64,000 nt of DNA. It comes from JAYQKL01 sp965243245. Lineage in GTDB: Bacteria; Pseudomonadota; Alphaproteobacteria; RS24. Below the pieces are notes generated by a model that saw only the letters and a program-made list of their open reading frames with translations, made no database searches and was not told where the DNA came from. Within the stretch, counting starts at the first letter, position 1, and each line of letters begins with the position of its first letter. Below, in pieces: positions 1 to 8,677 of this stretch. The DNA is taken from NCBI GenBank assembly GCA_965243245.1, contig OZ251536.1:1839246-1903245 (forward strand), written 5' to 3'. The translations under genes were made by a program, and so were the position numbers.

Positions 1-82
1 GATGCTTGCGGGTGCGGTGAGAGTGTCACATTGGCTCCATTTAATCTTACCAGTAAGCCGCCGCGCAAGCCGTAAAGTTTTT

Positions 83-946
83 ATGAAAAAAATTGATCTC
101 GTAAAGCTCCTGACGCTTGAGCAAATTGACGACACTATTTTTAGGGGCGTTACGCCTGAGCTTCATTGGGGGCGTGTGTTTGGAGGGCAGGTGATAGCGC
201 AAGGTTTGGCGGCGGCTTATAAAACAGTAAAAAGCCGTTTTTGTCATTCGCTTCATGCATATTTTTTATTGCCGGGCGACCCGGAACTGCCGATTATTTT
301 TCATATTGATGAGGCGCGCGATGGCGGTAGTTTCACCAGCCGCAGAGTTGTTGCCATTCAAAAGGGTAAGCAAATACTCAATATGGCGGCGTCTTTTAAA
401 ATTGAAGAAGAGGGGCTGACACATAGTCAATCCATGCCGGATGTGCCGACACCTGAAACATTGAAATCAGGGCGCGATTTGCGCCAAGAGGTTGTGCATC
501 TTCTTCCCAAACAACGCCGTGAGCTTTTTCTTGGTATTTTACCGATTGAAACGCGCCCCGTTAATCCGCAAGATATTTTTAATCCCGAACCATGCCATGA
601 TACCTCTAAGTTTTGGTTCAAGCTGAATTTATCGCGTAAAATTGATGATAAAATTATGGCTCATGTGTTGATGGCTTATGTCTCTGACATGGATCTCCTT
701 CAACCGAGTATTCGCCAACATGGCGTATCACTGGAGAGCGGGAAGATGCAAATAGCAAGCCTTGACCATGCGCTCTGGTTTCACCGTTCCTTTAAGGTTG
801 ATGAGTGGTTTTTGTTTGAAACCCATAGCCCTTCGGCATCTAATGCTATGGGGCTTAGCTTTGGCTCGATTTTCTCGCGTGAGGGGCACCATATTTGTAC
901 GGTCGCTCAAGAGGGCTTACTGCGCCAAAAGGGGCTGAAACACTAG
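83..946 (+). CDS. tesB: Acyl-CoA thioesterase II (TesB family)
   Basis: Predicted 287-residue thioesterase that hydrolyses acyl-CoA to free fatty acid and CoA in the cytoplasm. The family's double hot-dog signatures are visible: VFGGQVIAQGL near the N-terminus, ARDGGSFTSRRV in the middle, and ASLDHALWFHRSF, SPSASNAMG and VAQEGLL near the C-terminus. The residues matching the E. coli TesB triad (Asp204, Thr228, Gln278) appear to be Asp202, Ser226 (Ser replacing Thr) and Gln276. Length matches E. coli TesB (286 aa). The frame is open back to position 2, but the ATG at 83 (MKKIDLVKLL) fits the family N-terminus and the upstream residues resemble no TesB. The gene converges on mutB; its TAG stop is the first unit of a 13-bp tandem repeat. 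The family call is firm; the physiological substrate is unknown. Confidence 0.9.
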   Translation: MKKIDLVKLLTLEQIDDTIFRGVTPELHWGRVFGGQVIAQGLAAAYKTVKSRFCHSLHAYFLLPGDPELPIIFHIDEARDGGSFTSRRVVAIQKGKQILNMAASFKIEEEGLTHSQSMPDVPTPETLKSGRDLRQEVVHLLPKQRRELFLGILPIETRPVNPQDIFNPEPCHDTSKFWFKLNLSRKIDDKIMAHVLMAYVSDMDLLQPSIRQHGVSLESGKMQIASLDHALWFHRSFKVDEWFLFETHSPSASNAMGLSFGSIFSREGHHICTVAQEGLLRQKGLKH

Positions 947-994
947 GCTGAAACACTAGGCTGAAACACTAGGCTGAAACACTAGGCTGAAACA
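934..994. repeat. 13-bp tandem repeat at the tesB/mutB convergent junction
   Basis: Four full copies of gctgaaacactag (934-946, 947-959, 960-972, 973-985) and a partial fifth. The first copy holds the tesB stop TAG (944-946) and the fourth holds the mutB stop on the other strand (982-984). Each unit contains the palindrome CTAG, and because 13 is not a multiple of 3, successive units place TAG in all three frames of both strands. No GC-rich hairpin with a T-run is visible between the two genes. Confidence 0.95.
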
Positions 995-3234
995 TTATGT
1001 CCTAAATGGGCGTTGAGGGTGTTGAGCATTTCACTCGCGGCATCAGGAATAACGGTTCCGGGTGGGAAGATGGCTTTTGCCCCTGCCTTGCGCAGAGCCT
1101 CAAAGTCTTGCGGGGGTATCACGCCGCCTACGATCATCATAATTTCTGCATGGCCTTGTGCTTTTAAGGCATCGCGCAATTCTGGCACAAGAGTCAAATG
1201 CCCCGCCGCCAAAGAACTGACGCCAATAATATGAGCACGTGCGCCAATCGCATCACGGGCGGCTTCTTCGGGCGTTTGAAAAAGCGAGCCAACAACCACA
1301 TCAAAGCCTAAATCAGCATAAGCGGTGGCAACAACTTTTTGCCCACGGTCATGACCATCTTGCCCGATTTTTGCAATATAGACGCAAGGGGCGCGTCCTT
1401 CGCGTTTTTTGAAACGCGCGATCATCTCATGCACCTTGGCGAGCGATTTTGAAGCCCCAAAACCCTTTTCATAAACTCCAGAAATCATTTCTGGTTTGGC
1501 TTCATGGCGTCCATAAATTTTTTCCATAGCCGCCGAAATTTCGCCAATCGTCGCCTTCGCCCGCGCCGCATTCACAGCGAGTTCCAAAAGATTACCATGC
1601 CCCGTATCTGCCGCATGGGTCAGCGCATTTAAGCTAGCTTCTACGCCAGCATGGTCACGCGCCGCGCGTAATTTTTGTAAACGCTCGGTTTGCGACTTGC
1701 GCACGCTCGTATTATCAACCCGCAACACCTCCACCGTATCTTCGTGGGCAAGCCGAAACTTGTTGACGCCAACAACTGTTTGACGCTGGCTATCAATACG
1801 CGCTTGTGTATGGGCGGCGGCTTCTTCAATTCGTAGTTTTGGAATGCCTTGTTCAATGGCTGATGCCATGCCGCCAAGAGCTTCAACTTCTTTTATATGT
1901 ACCCGTGCACGCGCCGCCAAATCATGGGTTAATTTTTCCACAAAATAACTGCCCCCCCAAGGGTCGATAACATTTGTCGTGCGGCTTTCCATTTGCAAAA
2001 GAAGCTGTGTATTACGTGCAATACGCGCCGAAAAATCAGTCGGTAAAGCAAGTGCCTCATCAAAACTATTTGTGTGTAATGATTGGGTGTGTCCTTGTGT
2101 GGCTGCCATTGCTTCGACACAGGTGCGGATAATATTGTTGTAAATATCTTGTGCCGTCAAAGACCAGCCAGATGTTTGACAATGTGCGCGCAAGGCCAAA
2201 GATTTAGGGTTTTTAGCACCAAGCCCTTGCATGAGTTGCGCCCAAAGCATGCGTCCTGCGCGCATTTTTGCAATTTCAGTGAAAAAATCCATCCCAATCG
2301 CCCAAAAGAAAGACAAGCGCGGCGCAAAAGCATCAATATCAAGCCCTGCGCCGATGCCAGCTTTGACATATTCCACCCCATCGGCCAGCGTATAAGCAAG
2401 TTCCAAATCAGCCGTCGCGCCGGCTTCTTGCATGTGATAACCGGAAATAGAAATCGAGTTGAATTTCGGCATTTTTTCTGCTGTATACATGAAAATATCT
2501 GAGATTATTTTCAAAGATGGCTTAGGCGGATAAATATAGGTGTTGCGCACCATGAACTCTTTAAGAACATCGTTTTGAATCGTACCCGCCAATTTATCAG
2601 CCGCCACGCCTTGTTCTTCAGCAACCACAAGATACAATGCTAAAATCGGCAATACAGCACCGTTCATCGTCATGGAAACGCTCATCTTATCCAACGGAAT
2701 ACCATCGAATAAGGTGCGCATATCATAGATTGAATCAATCGCAACACCCGCCATCCCAACATCACCAGCAACCCGCGGATGGTCACTATCATAACCTCGA
2801 TGCGTGGCAAGGTCGAAGGCAACAGATAAGCCTTTTTGTCCCGCTTTTAGATTGCGGCGGTAAAAAGCGTTTGATGCCTCAGCCGTTGAAAAACCAGCAT
2901 ATTGGCGAACAGTCCAAGGCTTATTGACATACATGGTCGCATAAGGACCGCGAATATAAGGCGCAACACCGGGATAGCTATCAATATAAGGTAAATCATC
3001 GCGGTCATCTGCTGTATAAAGTGGCTTGATGCTCAAGCCCTCTGGGGTTTCTCGGGTGAGAGCGCCATTGGTTTTGGCCGCAATTTTTTGAGTGGCACGC
3101 TCCCAGTCTATCAGCGTTGCTTCGGCGGCTGAGAAATCAAGCTCAATATTTTTGAAATCAGGCTTTTTGAAATCAGGCTTTGTGAAATCAGGATTTGTGA
3201 AATCGGGATTTGTGAAATTCGAATGGTCAGCCAT
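982..3234 (-). CDS. mutB: Methylmalonyl-CoA mutase, large (catalytic) subunit
   Basis: A 750-residue adenosylcobalamin-dependent mutase subunit that interconverts succinyl-CoA and (R)-methylmalonyl-CoA in propionyl-CoA metabolism. The N-terminal TIM-barrel substrate domain (about residues 60-580) shows the characteristic PWTVRQYAGFSTAEASNAF stretch. The C-terminal B12-binding domain (about 615-750) carries DGHDRG, where His628 is the expected lower axial cobalt ligand, and the later VGGVIPPQD loop. Length fits MutB. The first 30 residues are odd: a slippage-type pentapeptide repeat (PDFTN, PDFTK, PDFKK, PDFKN) precedes the conserved part. The gene starts 3 bp after the mutA stop, so the two are almost certainly co-transcribed and form the heterodimer. 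No cobalamin riboswitch was recognised upstream of the operon. Confidence 0.95.
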   Translation of the reverse strand: MADHSNFTNPDFTNPDFTKPDFKKPDFKNIELDFSAAEATLIDWERATQKIAAKTNGALTRETPEGLSIKPLYTADDRDDLPYIDSYPGVAPYIRGPYATMYVNKPWTVRQYAGFSTAEASNAFYRRNLKAGQKGLSVAFDLATHRGYDSDHPRVAGDVGMAGVAIDSIYDMRTLFDGIPLDKMSVSMTMNGAVLPILALYLVVAEEQGVAADKLAGTIQNDVLKEFMVRNTYIYPPKPSLKIISDIFMYTAEKMPKFNSISISGYHMQEAGATADLELAYTLADGVEYVKAGIGAGLDIDAFAPRLSFFWAIGMDFFTEIAKMRAGRMLWAQLMQGLGAKNPKSLALRAHCQTSGWSLTAQDIYNNIIRTCVEAMAATQGHTQSLHTNSFDEALALPTDFSARIARNTQLLLQMESRTTNVIDPWGGSYFVEKLTHDLAARARVHIKEVEALGGMASAIEQGIPKLRIEEAAAHTQARIDSQRQTVVGVNKFRLAHEDTVEVLRVDNTSVRKSQTERLQKLRAARDHAGVEASLNALTHAADTGHGNLLELAVNAARAKATIGEISAAMEKIYGRHEAKPEMISGVYEKGFGASKSLAKVHEMIARFKKREGRAPCVYIAKIGQDGHDRGQKVVATAYADLGFDVVVGSLFQTPEEAARDAIGARAHIIGVSSLAAGHLTLVPELRDALKAQGHAEIMMIVGGVIPPQDFEALRKAGAKAIFPPGTVIPDAASEMLNTLNAHLGHNVSA
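3154..3213 (-). repeat. 15-bp in-frame tandem repeat in the mutB 5' end
   Basis: Four imperfect 15-bp units (3154-3168, 3169-3183, 3184-3198, 3199-3213) with core gaaatcaggcttt on the + strand. They encode the pentapeptide series PDF(T/K)(N/K) at the extreme N-terminus of MutB. A fifth degenerate unit runs toward the start codon. The multiple-of-three length keeps the frame, which is typical of replication slippage in a dispensable N-terminal extension. Confidence 0.9.
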
Positions 3235-3237
3235 GCC

Positions 3238-5067
3238 TTATTCTCCCAAGCCAAGTTTCTGGTGTGCTTTTGTTAAAATTGCCAATATATTGCACCCCGC
3301 AAATAATCTGTCGCCGTGTTCAAATTTTGTGTGGCGAAATTCTTTTTTGCCCGCCAACCATAAATGGCTGACGCCCGCCCCTTGCAAAGCAGTTGCAAGT
3401 TCATCTGCATGGTTTTCATAAGCCTCATCGGTGCCGCAAATGACGGCAATTTTAGCTCCCGAATCGATGAATTCTGTGGTGATATTTTTAACCTCATTGC
3501 CCCCAGAACCGACAATCGCGTCAATGCCGCCGACGGCAAACAAATTCGCGGCAAAATTGGCACGCGCCGTAAACTGAGCTTGTGTGCCAAGTGTCGCAAG
3601 GTAGATTTTTGGATTAACCGATAGAGCGGCTAGGCGCAATTGTTCAAAAACAAAAGCAGGTCTGTGTTCGCCAAGCAATCCTTCACCGATAAAGGCACGC
3701 GGCTCAAGCGGGGCTTCGCCAAGGTTTGGAAACTCTGTCACCCCAAGAATAGGGTCTCGGCGATGGGCAACTTCATTATTGGTTTGTGCGCGTAAACTTT
3801 CTATGTGGTCGCCAATCATGCCACTGGTAAGAGCTTTTTCAATGCCGCCCGCGGCTTCAATTTTTTGAAACAACGCCCATGCCCGTTGTGCCATATTGCA
3901 CGATAGGCTTTCAATATACCAACTGCCACCGGCGGGGTCGCTCACGCGTCCAATATGGCTTTCTTCTTGCAAAATAATTTGTGTGTTGCGCGCAACACGG
4001 CGCGTGAGTTGATTATCGCCCGTGCTGGCGGCTGTGCAGGGCATAACAGAGATGAAATTAGCTCCGCCAAGACCCGCCCCTAATGTTGCAATGGTTGCGC
4101 GCAGGATATTAATCCAAGGGTCAGCGACTGAATAATGGCGCTTTGAGCCCTCAGCATGAAGCTGAGGGGCTAGGCCCTCAACATTATAGGCTTGGCAAAT
4201 TTGTGTCCATAGGGCGCGTGCGGCGCGCATTTTTGCGATACAGGCAAAGAAGTCAGTATCGGCGCCAAGCGTGAGGGTGATTTTTGCCAGAGCCTTTGCC
4301 GGCGTTAATCCGCCATCGCCAAGCATTTTGACATAAGCGACCAATGTCGCCATAGCATAAGCGAGCTCGGCGGCAGGGTCCGCGCCGCTATTATGATAGG
4401 GCATGCCAGAGGCCGTTAGCAGATTAATATTGGAGTTTGGGGCGGCTTTTTTAAGCATCGTTTTAAGGATTGTTTTAAGCGCGGCTAAATCGACAGGCTG
4501 GTTAAAGCTTGCTGCTAGGCCTATCGGGTCATAATCAAGGAGGGCTGTAATTGTGTTTTTAGACTGTTTTTCAAGTTGTTTTTCAAGTAAATTGAAGAAC
4601 ACCTCAATTGCCCCTTTAGCTTCGATGCCGGGGCGCAAAATAAGCGGTGTCATGTCTATGCGCACCCCCTTCAAGAGCTTTTCGATTTGCGCCTTATTGG
4701 GCGTGCCTGATTGGGTGAAGTCGAGCAAGAGAGCCGAAACACCGCCATTGAGGTCGCCTAGAATATCTTCTTGGGCGGCACCGTTACGGTTTGGTTCAAC
4801 CCGCGCGACAATATGCCAAGGAAGATGGCGGTCATTAACGGGCTGTGTGCCGCGTATGAAGGGCGCAAAACCGGGCCAGCCAGAGGCAGATGCATTTGCG
4901 GCACTTGTTTCTTTTGTATAGAGGGGTTGGCGTTCGAGTCCGCCGACATCATGGGTTACAAGCGTGTCGACGTTTTTACCGTTTAAGGTTTTTTCAACGG
5001 CTTGGCACCAATCTTGGTAGCTGGTTGAAGGAAAAGCCTGTTCGGTGGGCGTTGGTTTCTTTGACAT
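3238..5067 (-). CDS. mutA: Methylmalonyl-CoA mutase, small (non-catalytic) subunit
   Basis: A 609-residue homologue of the mutase large subunit that forms the MutAB heterodimer. Family motifs include DPAGGSWYIESL, FFACIAKMRAARALW and an NTQIILQEESHIGRV stretch matching the barrel of MutB. The cobalamin-ligand motif DxHxxG is absent from the C-terminal half, where LATLGTQAQFTARANFA occupies the place of the MutB B12 loop. This is the usual difference between the small and large subunits. Length is slightly under the roughly 620-640 residues usual for this subunit. First gene of the mutA-mutB operon; the ATG at 5067 gives MSKKPTPTEQAF and then the conserved WCQAVEKTLNG region. Confidence 0.93.
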   Translation of the reverse strand: MSKKPTPTEQAFPSTSYQDWCQAVEKTLNGKNVDTLVTHDVGGLERQPLYTKETSAANASASGWPGFAPFIRGTQPVNDRHLPWHIVARVEPNRNGAAQEDILGDLNGGVSALLLDFTQSGTPNKAQIEKLLKGVRIDMTPLILRPGIEAKGAIEVFFNLLEKQLEKQSKNTITALLDYDPIGLAASFNQPVDLAALKTILKTMLKKAAPNSNINLLTASGMPYHNSGADPAAELAYAMATLVAYVKMLGDGGLTPAKALAKITLTLGADTDFFACIAKMRAARALWTQICQAYNVEGLAPQLHAEGSKRHYSVADPWINILRATIATLGAGLGGANFISVMPCTAASTGDNQLTRRVARNTQIILQEESHIGRVSDPAGGSWYIESLSCNMAQRAWALFQKIEAAGGIEKALTSGMIGDHIESLRAQTNNEVAHRRDPILGVTEFPNLGEAPLEPRAFIGEGLLGEHRPAFVFEQLRLAALSVNPKIYLATLGTQAQFTARANFAANLFAVGGIDAIVGSGGNEVKNITTEFIDSGAKIAVICGTDEAYENHADELATALQGAGVSHLWLAGKKEFRHTKFEHGDRLFAGCNILAILTKAHQKLGLGE

Positions 5068-5224
5068 TCAAACTTCCATATTTAAAGTTGCTTTGAGGCT
5101 TAAGTTTTTTACCTCAAGCTTTTAGGGCTGACAACAGCCTTTACTAAAATTTGAGTTCTAACTTGAGCCTTAACTTGAGCTTGTGTACGAACCTGTTAAA
5201 ACGGCTCTGTAATAGGAACACATT
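5068..5224. promoter_or_regulatory. Divergent intergenic region between mutA and the ABC-F gene
   Basis: 157 bp that must carry the promoters for the mutAB operon (-) and the ABC-F run (+). Visible elements are an imperfect hairpin gctttgagg (5090-5098) / cctcaagc (5112-5119) with one bulge in the mutA leader, and a 12-bp direct repeat taacttgagc(c/t)t at 5159-5170 and 5171-5182. A Shine-Dalgarno-like AGGA at about 5214-5217 precedes the ABC-F ATG. No convincing -35/-10 pair was found on either strand, and no B12-box riboswitch architecture was recognised. Confidence 0.45.
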
Positions 5225-7036
5225 ATGTCATCACCGCCAATTTTATATTTACAGAATATTCATTTAACCTATGGGGTTACGCCGTTACTTGAGGGTGCGG
5301 GGTTGTCGGTTAGTGCTGGCGAGCGGCTTTGTTTGGTCGGAAGGAATGGGTCGGGTAAATCCACACTATTGAAAATTGCCGCCGGTTTGATGGAAGTTGA
5401 TAAGGGGGATATTTTTGTCCAACCGGGCATTATGGTTGCTTATTTGGCGCAAGACCCTGATTTTATCGGCTATGAGATAATTGAAGATTATGTGCTGGAG
5501 GGGGTCATGGATAATGAAGACCAGCAACGTGCTTACCAGCTTATGGCTGATTTGAGGCTGGATTGTAAAGCCCCTATTGCGATTTTATCGGGCGGGGAAA
5601 GGCGGCGTGTTGCTTTGGCTAAAATTTTGGCGCCTGACCCGGATATATTGCTTTTGGATGAGCCGACAAATCATCTCGACTTACCCGCGATTGAATGGCT
5701 CGAACAGGTTTTATTGCACAGCCGCGCGGCGATTATTTTGGTTAGTCATGACCGCCGCTTTATGGAGAATGTTTCGCGTCACACATTATGGCTTGACCGT
5801 GGGCAGACGAAACTCATGCGCCGTAATTTCAAATATTTTGAGACTTGGCGCGATGAAGCCTTGCAACAAGAAGAATTGGCGGCGCATAAGCTAAACAAAA
5901 AAATTGAGCGCGAGGCGCATTGGATGCGTTATGGCGTAACGGCGCGGCGTAAGCGTAATGTGCGGCGCATGGCAGAATTGGCGCATTTAAAGCAGCAACG
6001 CAAAACCCGCCGACTGCCCATCGAGCAGCTTAATGTGACCTTGACCGAAGGCGAGCGTTCTGGAAAACTGGTGATTAAAGCGGATAAAATCAGCAAAAGT
6101 TTTGGCGATAACCATATTGTCAAGGACTTTACCCTTCAGGTTAAACGCGGTAGCCGTATCGGGCTTATCGGGGCTAATGGCGCAGGTAAAACAACGCTTT
6201 TGAAGATGCTAACAGGTGAGCTTGAGCCCGATGCGGGGCATGTGAGGCTTGGCAAAAACCTGACGCCCCTGACCCTTGACCAACAACGCAAAGGCATAAA
6301 AAAAGACTGGACAATTAAGGATGCCTTGACAGATGGCGCCGGTGAGCTCGTTTCAATCGGCGAAGAGACCATGCATGTTATCGGCTATATGAAAGATTTT
6401 TTGTTTCACCCGGCGCAGATGCGAACGCCCGTCGCGGTGCTTTCGGGCGGTGAACAGGCGCGGCTGTTACTGGCGCGGGGTCTGCGCCAGCCCTCCAATT
6501 TTTTAATCCTTGATGAACCCACAAACGACCTTGACCTTGAATCGCTGGATTTATTGCAAGAATTAATCGCCAATTATGAAGGAACAGTCTTATTAACCAG
6601 CCATGACCGAGATTTTCTTGACCGTACCGTGACAGCACTCATTCAGACAATCGACAAGGGGCAGTGGATAGAGTACGCTGGAGGGTACTCTGATATGCTG
6701 AGGCAAACAAAAGTAGCTGATATATCCAAAACATCTGACCAAGAACGCCAATCCAAGACCACCGTGAAAGCTGCCGAACAAAACAAGAAAAAACCAGCAA
6801 AATTGAGCTATAAACATAAATATGCCCTCGAAATTCTACCTTCTGAAATAACCACCCTTTCAACAGAAATTGTCGCACTCAAAAAACAACTTGCAGATTC
6901 TTCTCTGTTTGCCAAAAATTCTGATAAGTTCAATTTTTTAGCCAACCAATTACGCGCTAAAGAAATATGTTTAAATGAAGCGGAAACAGAGTGGTTGGAA
7001 CTTGAAATGCTTCGTGAAGAAATAGAAGGCATGTAA
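5225..7036 (+). CDS. uup: ABC-F family ATPase, Uup-like
   Basis: A 603-residue soluble protein with two ATP-binding cassettes and no membrane segments, as in ABC-F proteins that act on ribosomes or nucleic acids rather than in transport. Cassette 1 has Walker A GRNGSGKST (39-47), signature LSGGE (121-125), Walker B ILLLDE (141-146) and switch His175. Cassette 2 has GANGAGKTT (316-324), LSGGE (406-410), LILDEP (427-432) and His460. A basic, charged linker lies between them (about 205-265). The C-terminus (about 500-603) is a lysine/glutamate-rich coiled-coil-like tail ending EWLELEMLREEIEGM, as in Uup, which favours Uup over EttA. AGGA precedes the ATG. The next gene starts 23 bp downstream, so co-transcription with the SDR genes is likely. 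Confidence 0.88.
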   Translation: MSSPPILYLQNIHLTYGVTPLLEGAGLSVSAGERLCLVGRNGSGKSTLLKIAAGLMEVDKGDIFVQPGIMVAYLAQDPDFIGYEIIEDYVLEGVMDNEDQQRAYQLMADLRLDCKAPIAILSGGERRRVALAKILAPDPDILLLDEPTNHLDLPAIEWLEQVLLHSRAAIILVSHDRRFMENVSRHTLWLDRGQTKLMRRNFKYFETWRDEALQQEELAAHKLNKKIEREAHWMRYGVTARRKRNVRRMAELAHLKQQRKTRRLPIEQLNVTLTEGERSGKLVIKADKISKSFGDNHIVKDFTLQVKRGSRIGLIGANGAGKTTLLKMLTGELEPDAGHVRLGKNLTPLTLDQQRKGIKKDWTIKDALTDGAGELVSIGEETMHVIGYMKDFLFHPAQMRTPVAVLSGGEQARLLLARGLRQPSNFLILDEPTNDLDLESLDLLQELIANYEGTVLLTSHDRDFLDRTVTALIQTIDKGQWIEYAGGYSDMLRQTKVADISKTSDQERQSKTTVKAAEQNKKKPAKLSYKHKYALEILPSEITTLSTEIVALKKQLADSSLFAKNSDKFNFLANQLRAKEICLNEAETEWLELEMLREEIEGM

Positions 7037-7059
7037 GCCTTTAAAGAGAAAGAAAAAAT

Positions 7060-7833
7060 ATGAAATTACAAGATAAAGTTATTGTCATAACAGGTGCCGC
7101 GAGCGGCATTGGACGTGCGATGGCACAAGTTTTTGCAGGTCGTGGTCCAAAGCAAATTATTTGCGCTGATATTGATAAGACAGGAGCGCAAGAAACCGCC
7201 GCGCAAATTGAGGGTACAGCAATTGTCTGTGATGTTTCTAAGGAGCAAGAGATCAAAAACTTGATTGATAAGGTTGAGCAAGATTTTGGTGCTATTGATT
7301 TATTTTGTTCTAATGCGGGTATTTTGACAATTGGCGGCGCAGAAGTTCTGGATGCTGATTGGCAACGCATTTGGGAGATTAATGTTATGGCGCATGTTTG
7401 GGCGGCGCGTCATTTGGTGCCAAAAATGCTGGCTCGTGGAGAGGGCTATTTTCTTAACACGGCGTCGGCTGCGGGCTTGTTATCGCAAATTGGTTCTGCG
7501 CCTTATAGTGTCACCAAGCATGGGGCGGTCGCGTTTGCTGAATGGTTGATGATCACTTATGGGAGTCGTGGTATTAAGGCTTCTGTTTTGTGCCCGCAGG
7601 CGGTTGAGACAGCTATGACGGCGGGGTTTGGGGATTCTTCGGCTCATGTTGATGGCCTCAAGACGGCCGTGTCGGTGGCGCAAAACTGCTTGGAAGCTGT
7701 GGAGAGTGAAACATTTCTTATTTTACCACATGAAGAGGTGTTGGAATATTCGGTTCGGCGCACGCGCGATAAGGCGCGTTGGCTCAAAGGCATGCAAAAA
7801 CTCAATGATCTTTATGGGTTCGAGGCGCAGTAA
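7060..7833 (+). CDS. Short-chain dehydrogenase/reductase (SDR), substrate unknown
   Basis: A 257-residue classical SDR with a Rossmann fold. The cofactor motif TGAASGIG is at 11-18, NAG at 85-87, the structural Asn near 108 (EINVM), catalytic Ser136 (NTAS), and the YxxxK pair Tyr149/Lys153 (YSVTK). The acidic residue at the end of beta-2 (CADID) suggests NAD rather than NADP. It lies 23 bp after the ABC-F gene and 70 bp before a second SDR, all on the + strand. A purine-rich AAAGAGAAAG precedes the ATG. Its substrate cannot be read from the sequence; the nearby HSD10-type gene and mutase make an acyl-CoA or hydroxyacid substrate plausible but unproven. Confidence 0.85.
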   Translation: MKLQDKVIVITGAASGIGRAMAQVFAGRGPKQIICADIDKTGAQETAAQIEGTAIVCDVSKEQEIKNLIDKVEQDFGAIDLFCSNAGILTIGGAEVLDADWQRIWEINVMAHVWAARHLVPKMLARGEGYFLNTASAAGLLSQIGSAPYSVTKHGAVAFAEWLMITYGSRGIKASVLCPQAVETAMTAGFGDSSAHVDGLKTAVSVAQNCLEAVESETFLILPHEEVLEYSVRRTRDKARWLKGMQKLNDLYGFEAQ

Positions 7834-7903
7834 TTTGTTGCAATTTGTTTAAATGAAAATTAAAAAGCCTTAAATTCAAGGCAAAAAAAGAAAGATTTGA
7901 AAC

Positions 7904-8677
7904 ATGGAATTAAAAAATAAAGTTGCTATTATCACGGGCGGTGCGTCAGGGCTTGGCGAGGCGACTGTTCGGCGGTTTGTCTCACTTGGTGCTAGATGCG
8001 CCATTTTTGACATTAATGAGGAGCGCGCCAATAATATTATGACTGAATTGGGTGCGGATAATGTGCGTTTCTTCAATGTTGACGTCACCAAAACCGAAAC
8101 CATTGAAACGGCTATTGCCAGCACGCTGGAAGCGTTTGAGGCGGTCCATATTTGCTGTAACTATGCAGGTATTGGGAGTGCGGATAAAACTCTTGGCAAA
8201 GAGGGGCCTGCTAATCTTGATGCTTTCAAAAAAGTTATCGAGATTAATCTGGTGGGTACTTTTGACGTGCTACGTCTGGCGGCTCATGCCATGAGTAAAA
8301 ACGAACCCTTAACAGATTGCGGGTGTCGCGGTGTGATCATGAACACAGCTTCAATTGCCGCTTATGAAGGTCAAATTGGTCAGGCGGCTTATTCTGCTAC
8401 CAAGGGCGCGATTGTCGGGATGACGTTGCCGATTGCACGTGATTTATCGCGCATTGGTATTCGTGTGAACACAATTGTGCCGGGTCTTATTCACACACCC
8501 CTATTCGATTCTATCCCAGAAGAGCTTTATAAATCTTTGGAGTCTCAAGCGCTGTTCCCTCAGCGGCTTGGTAAACCAGACGAAATTGCACAGCTTGCCC
8601 AGTATTTTGTCGAAAACGACTACATGAACGGTGAATGTGTGCGAATGGATGCGGGTATCCGAATGCAACCTCGCTAA
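7904..8677 (+). CDS. HSD10-type 3-hydroxyacyl-CoA dehydrogenase (SDR)
   Basis: A 257-residue SDR that by family resemblance is a type II 3-hydroxyacyl-CoA / 3-hydroxy-2-methylbutyryl-CoA dehydrogenase, oxidising hydroxyacyl-CoA with NAD in fatty-acid and isoleucine breakdown. Diagnostic stretches are VIEINLVGTFDVLRLAA, GQIGQAAYSATKGAIVGMT and IARDLSRIGIRVNTIVPGL. Motifs: TGGASGLG (11-18), Asp36 after beta-2 (NAD preference), Asn115, Ser150, Tyr163 and Lys167. One oddity is NYAG (86-89) where NNAG or NCAG is usual. Isoleucine breakdown gives propionyl-CoA, which feeds the mutase encoded nearby, so the neighbourhood supports this role. The exact substrate remains inference. A weak inverted repeat (GCCTT at 7867-7871, AAGGC at 7878-7882) lies in the 70-bp gap upstream. 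Confidence 0.88.
   Translation: MELKNKVAIITGGASGLGEATVRRFVSLGARCAIFDINEERANNIMTELGADNVRFFNVDVTKTETIETAIASTLEAFEAVHICCNYAGIGSADKTLGKEGPANLDAFKKVIEINLVGTFDVLRLAAHAMSKNEPLTDCGCRGVIMNTASIAAYEGQIGQAAYSATKGAIVGMTLPIARDLSRIGIRVNTIVPGLIHTPLFDSIPEELYKSLESQALFPQRLGKPDEIAQLAQYFVENDYMNGECVRMDAGIRMQPR

Noticed and set aside
2..82. Upstream extension of the tesB frame to the ATG at position 2
   Set aside because: The extra 27 residues have no TesB similarity; the ATG at 83 matches the family start.
1013..1234. Small + strand ORFs within mutA/mutB and similar shadows in the SDR and ABC-F genes
   Set aside because: They overlap well-supported enzymes in other frames, with no family motifs or ribosome-binding sites.
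5068..5224. Cobalamin riboswitch upstream of mutAB
   Set aside because: Looked for because the enzyme uses B12, but the 157-bp region is too short and shows no recognisable B12-box or multi-stem architecture.
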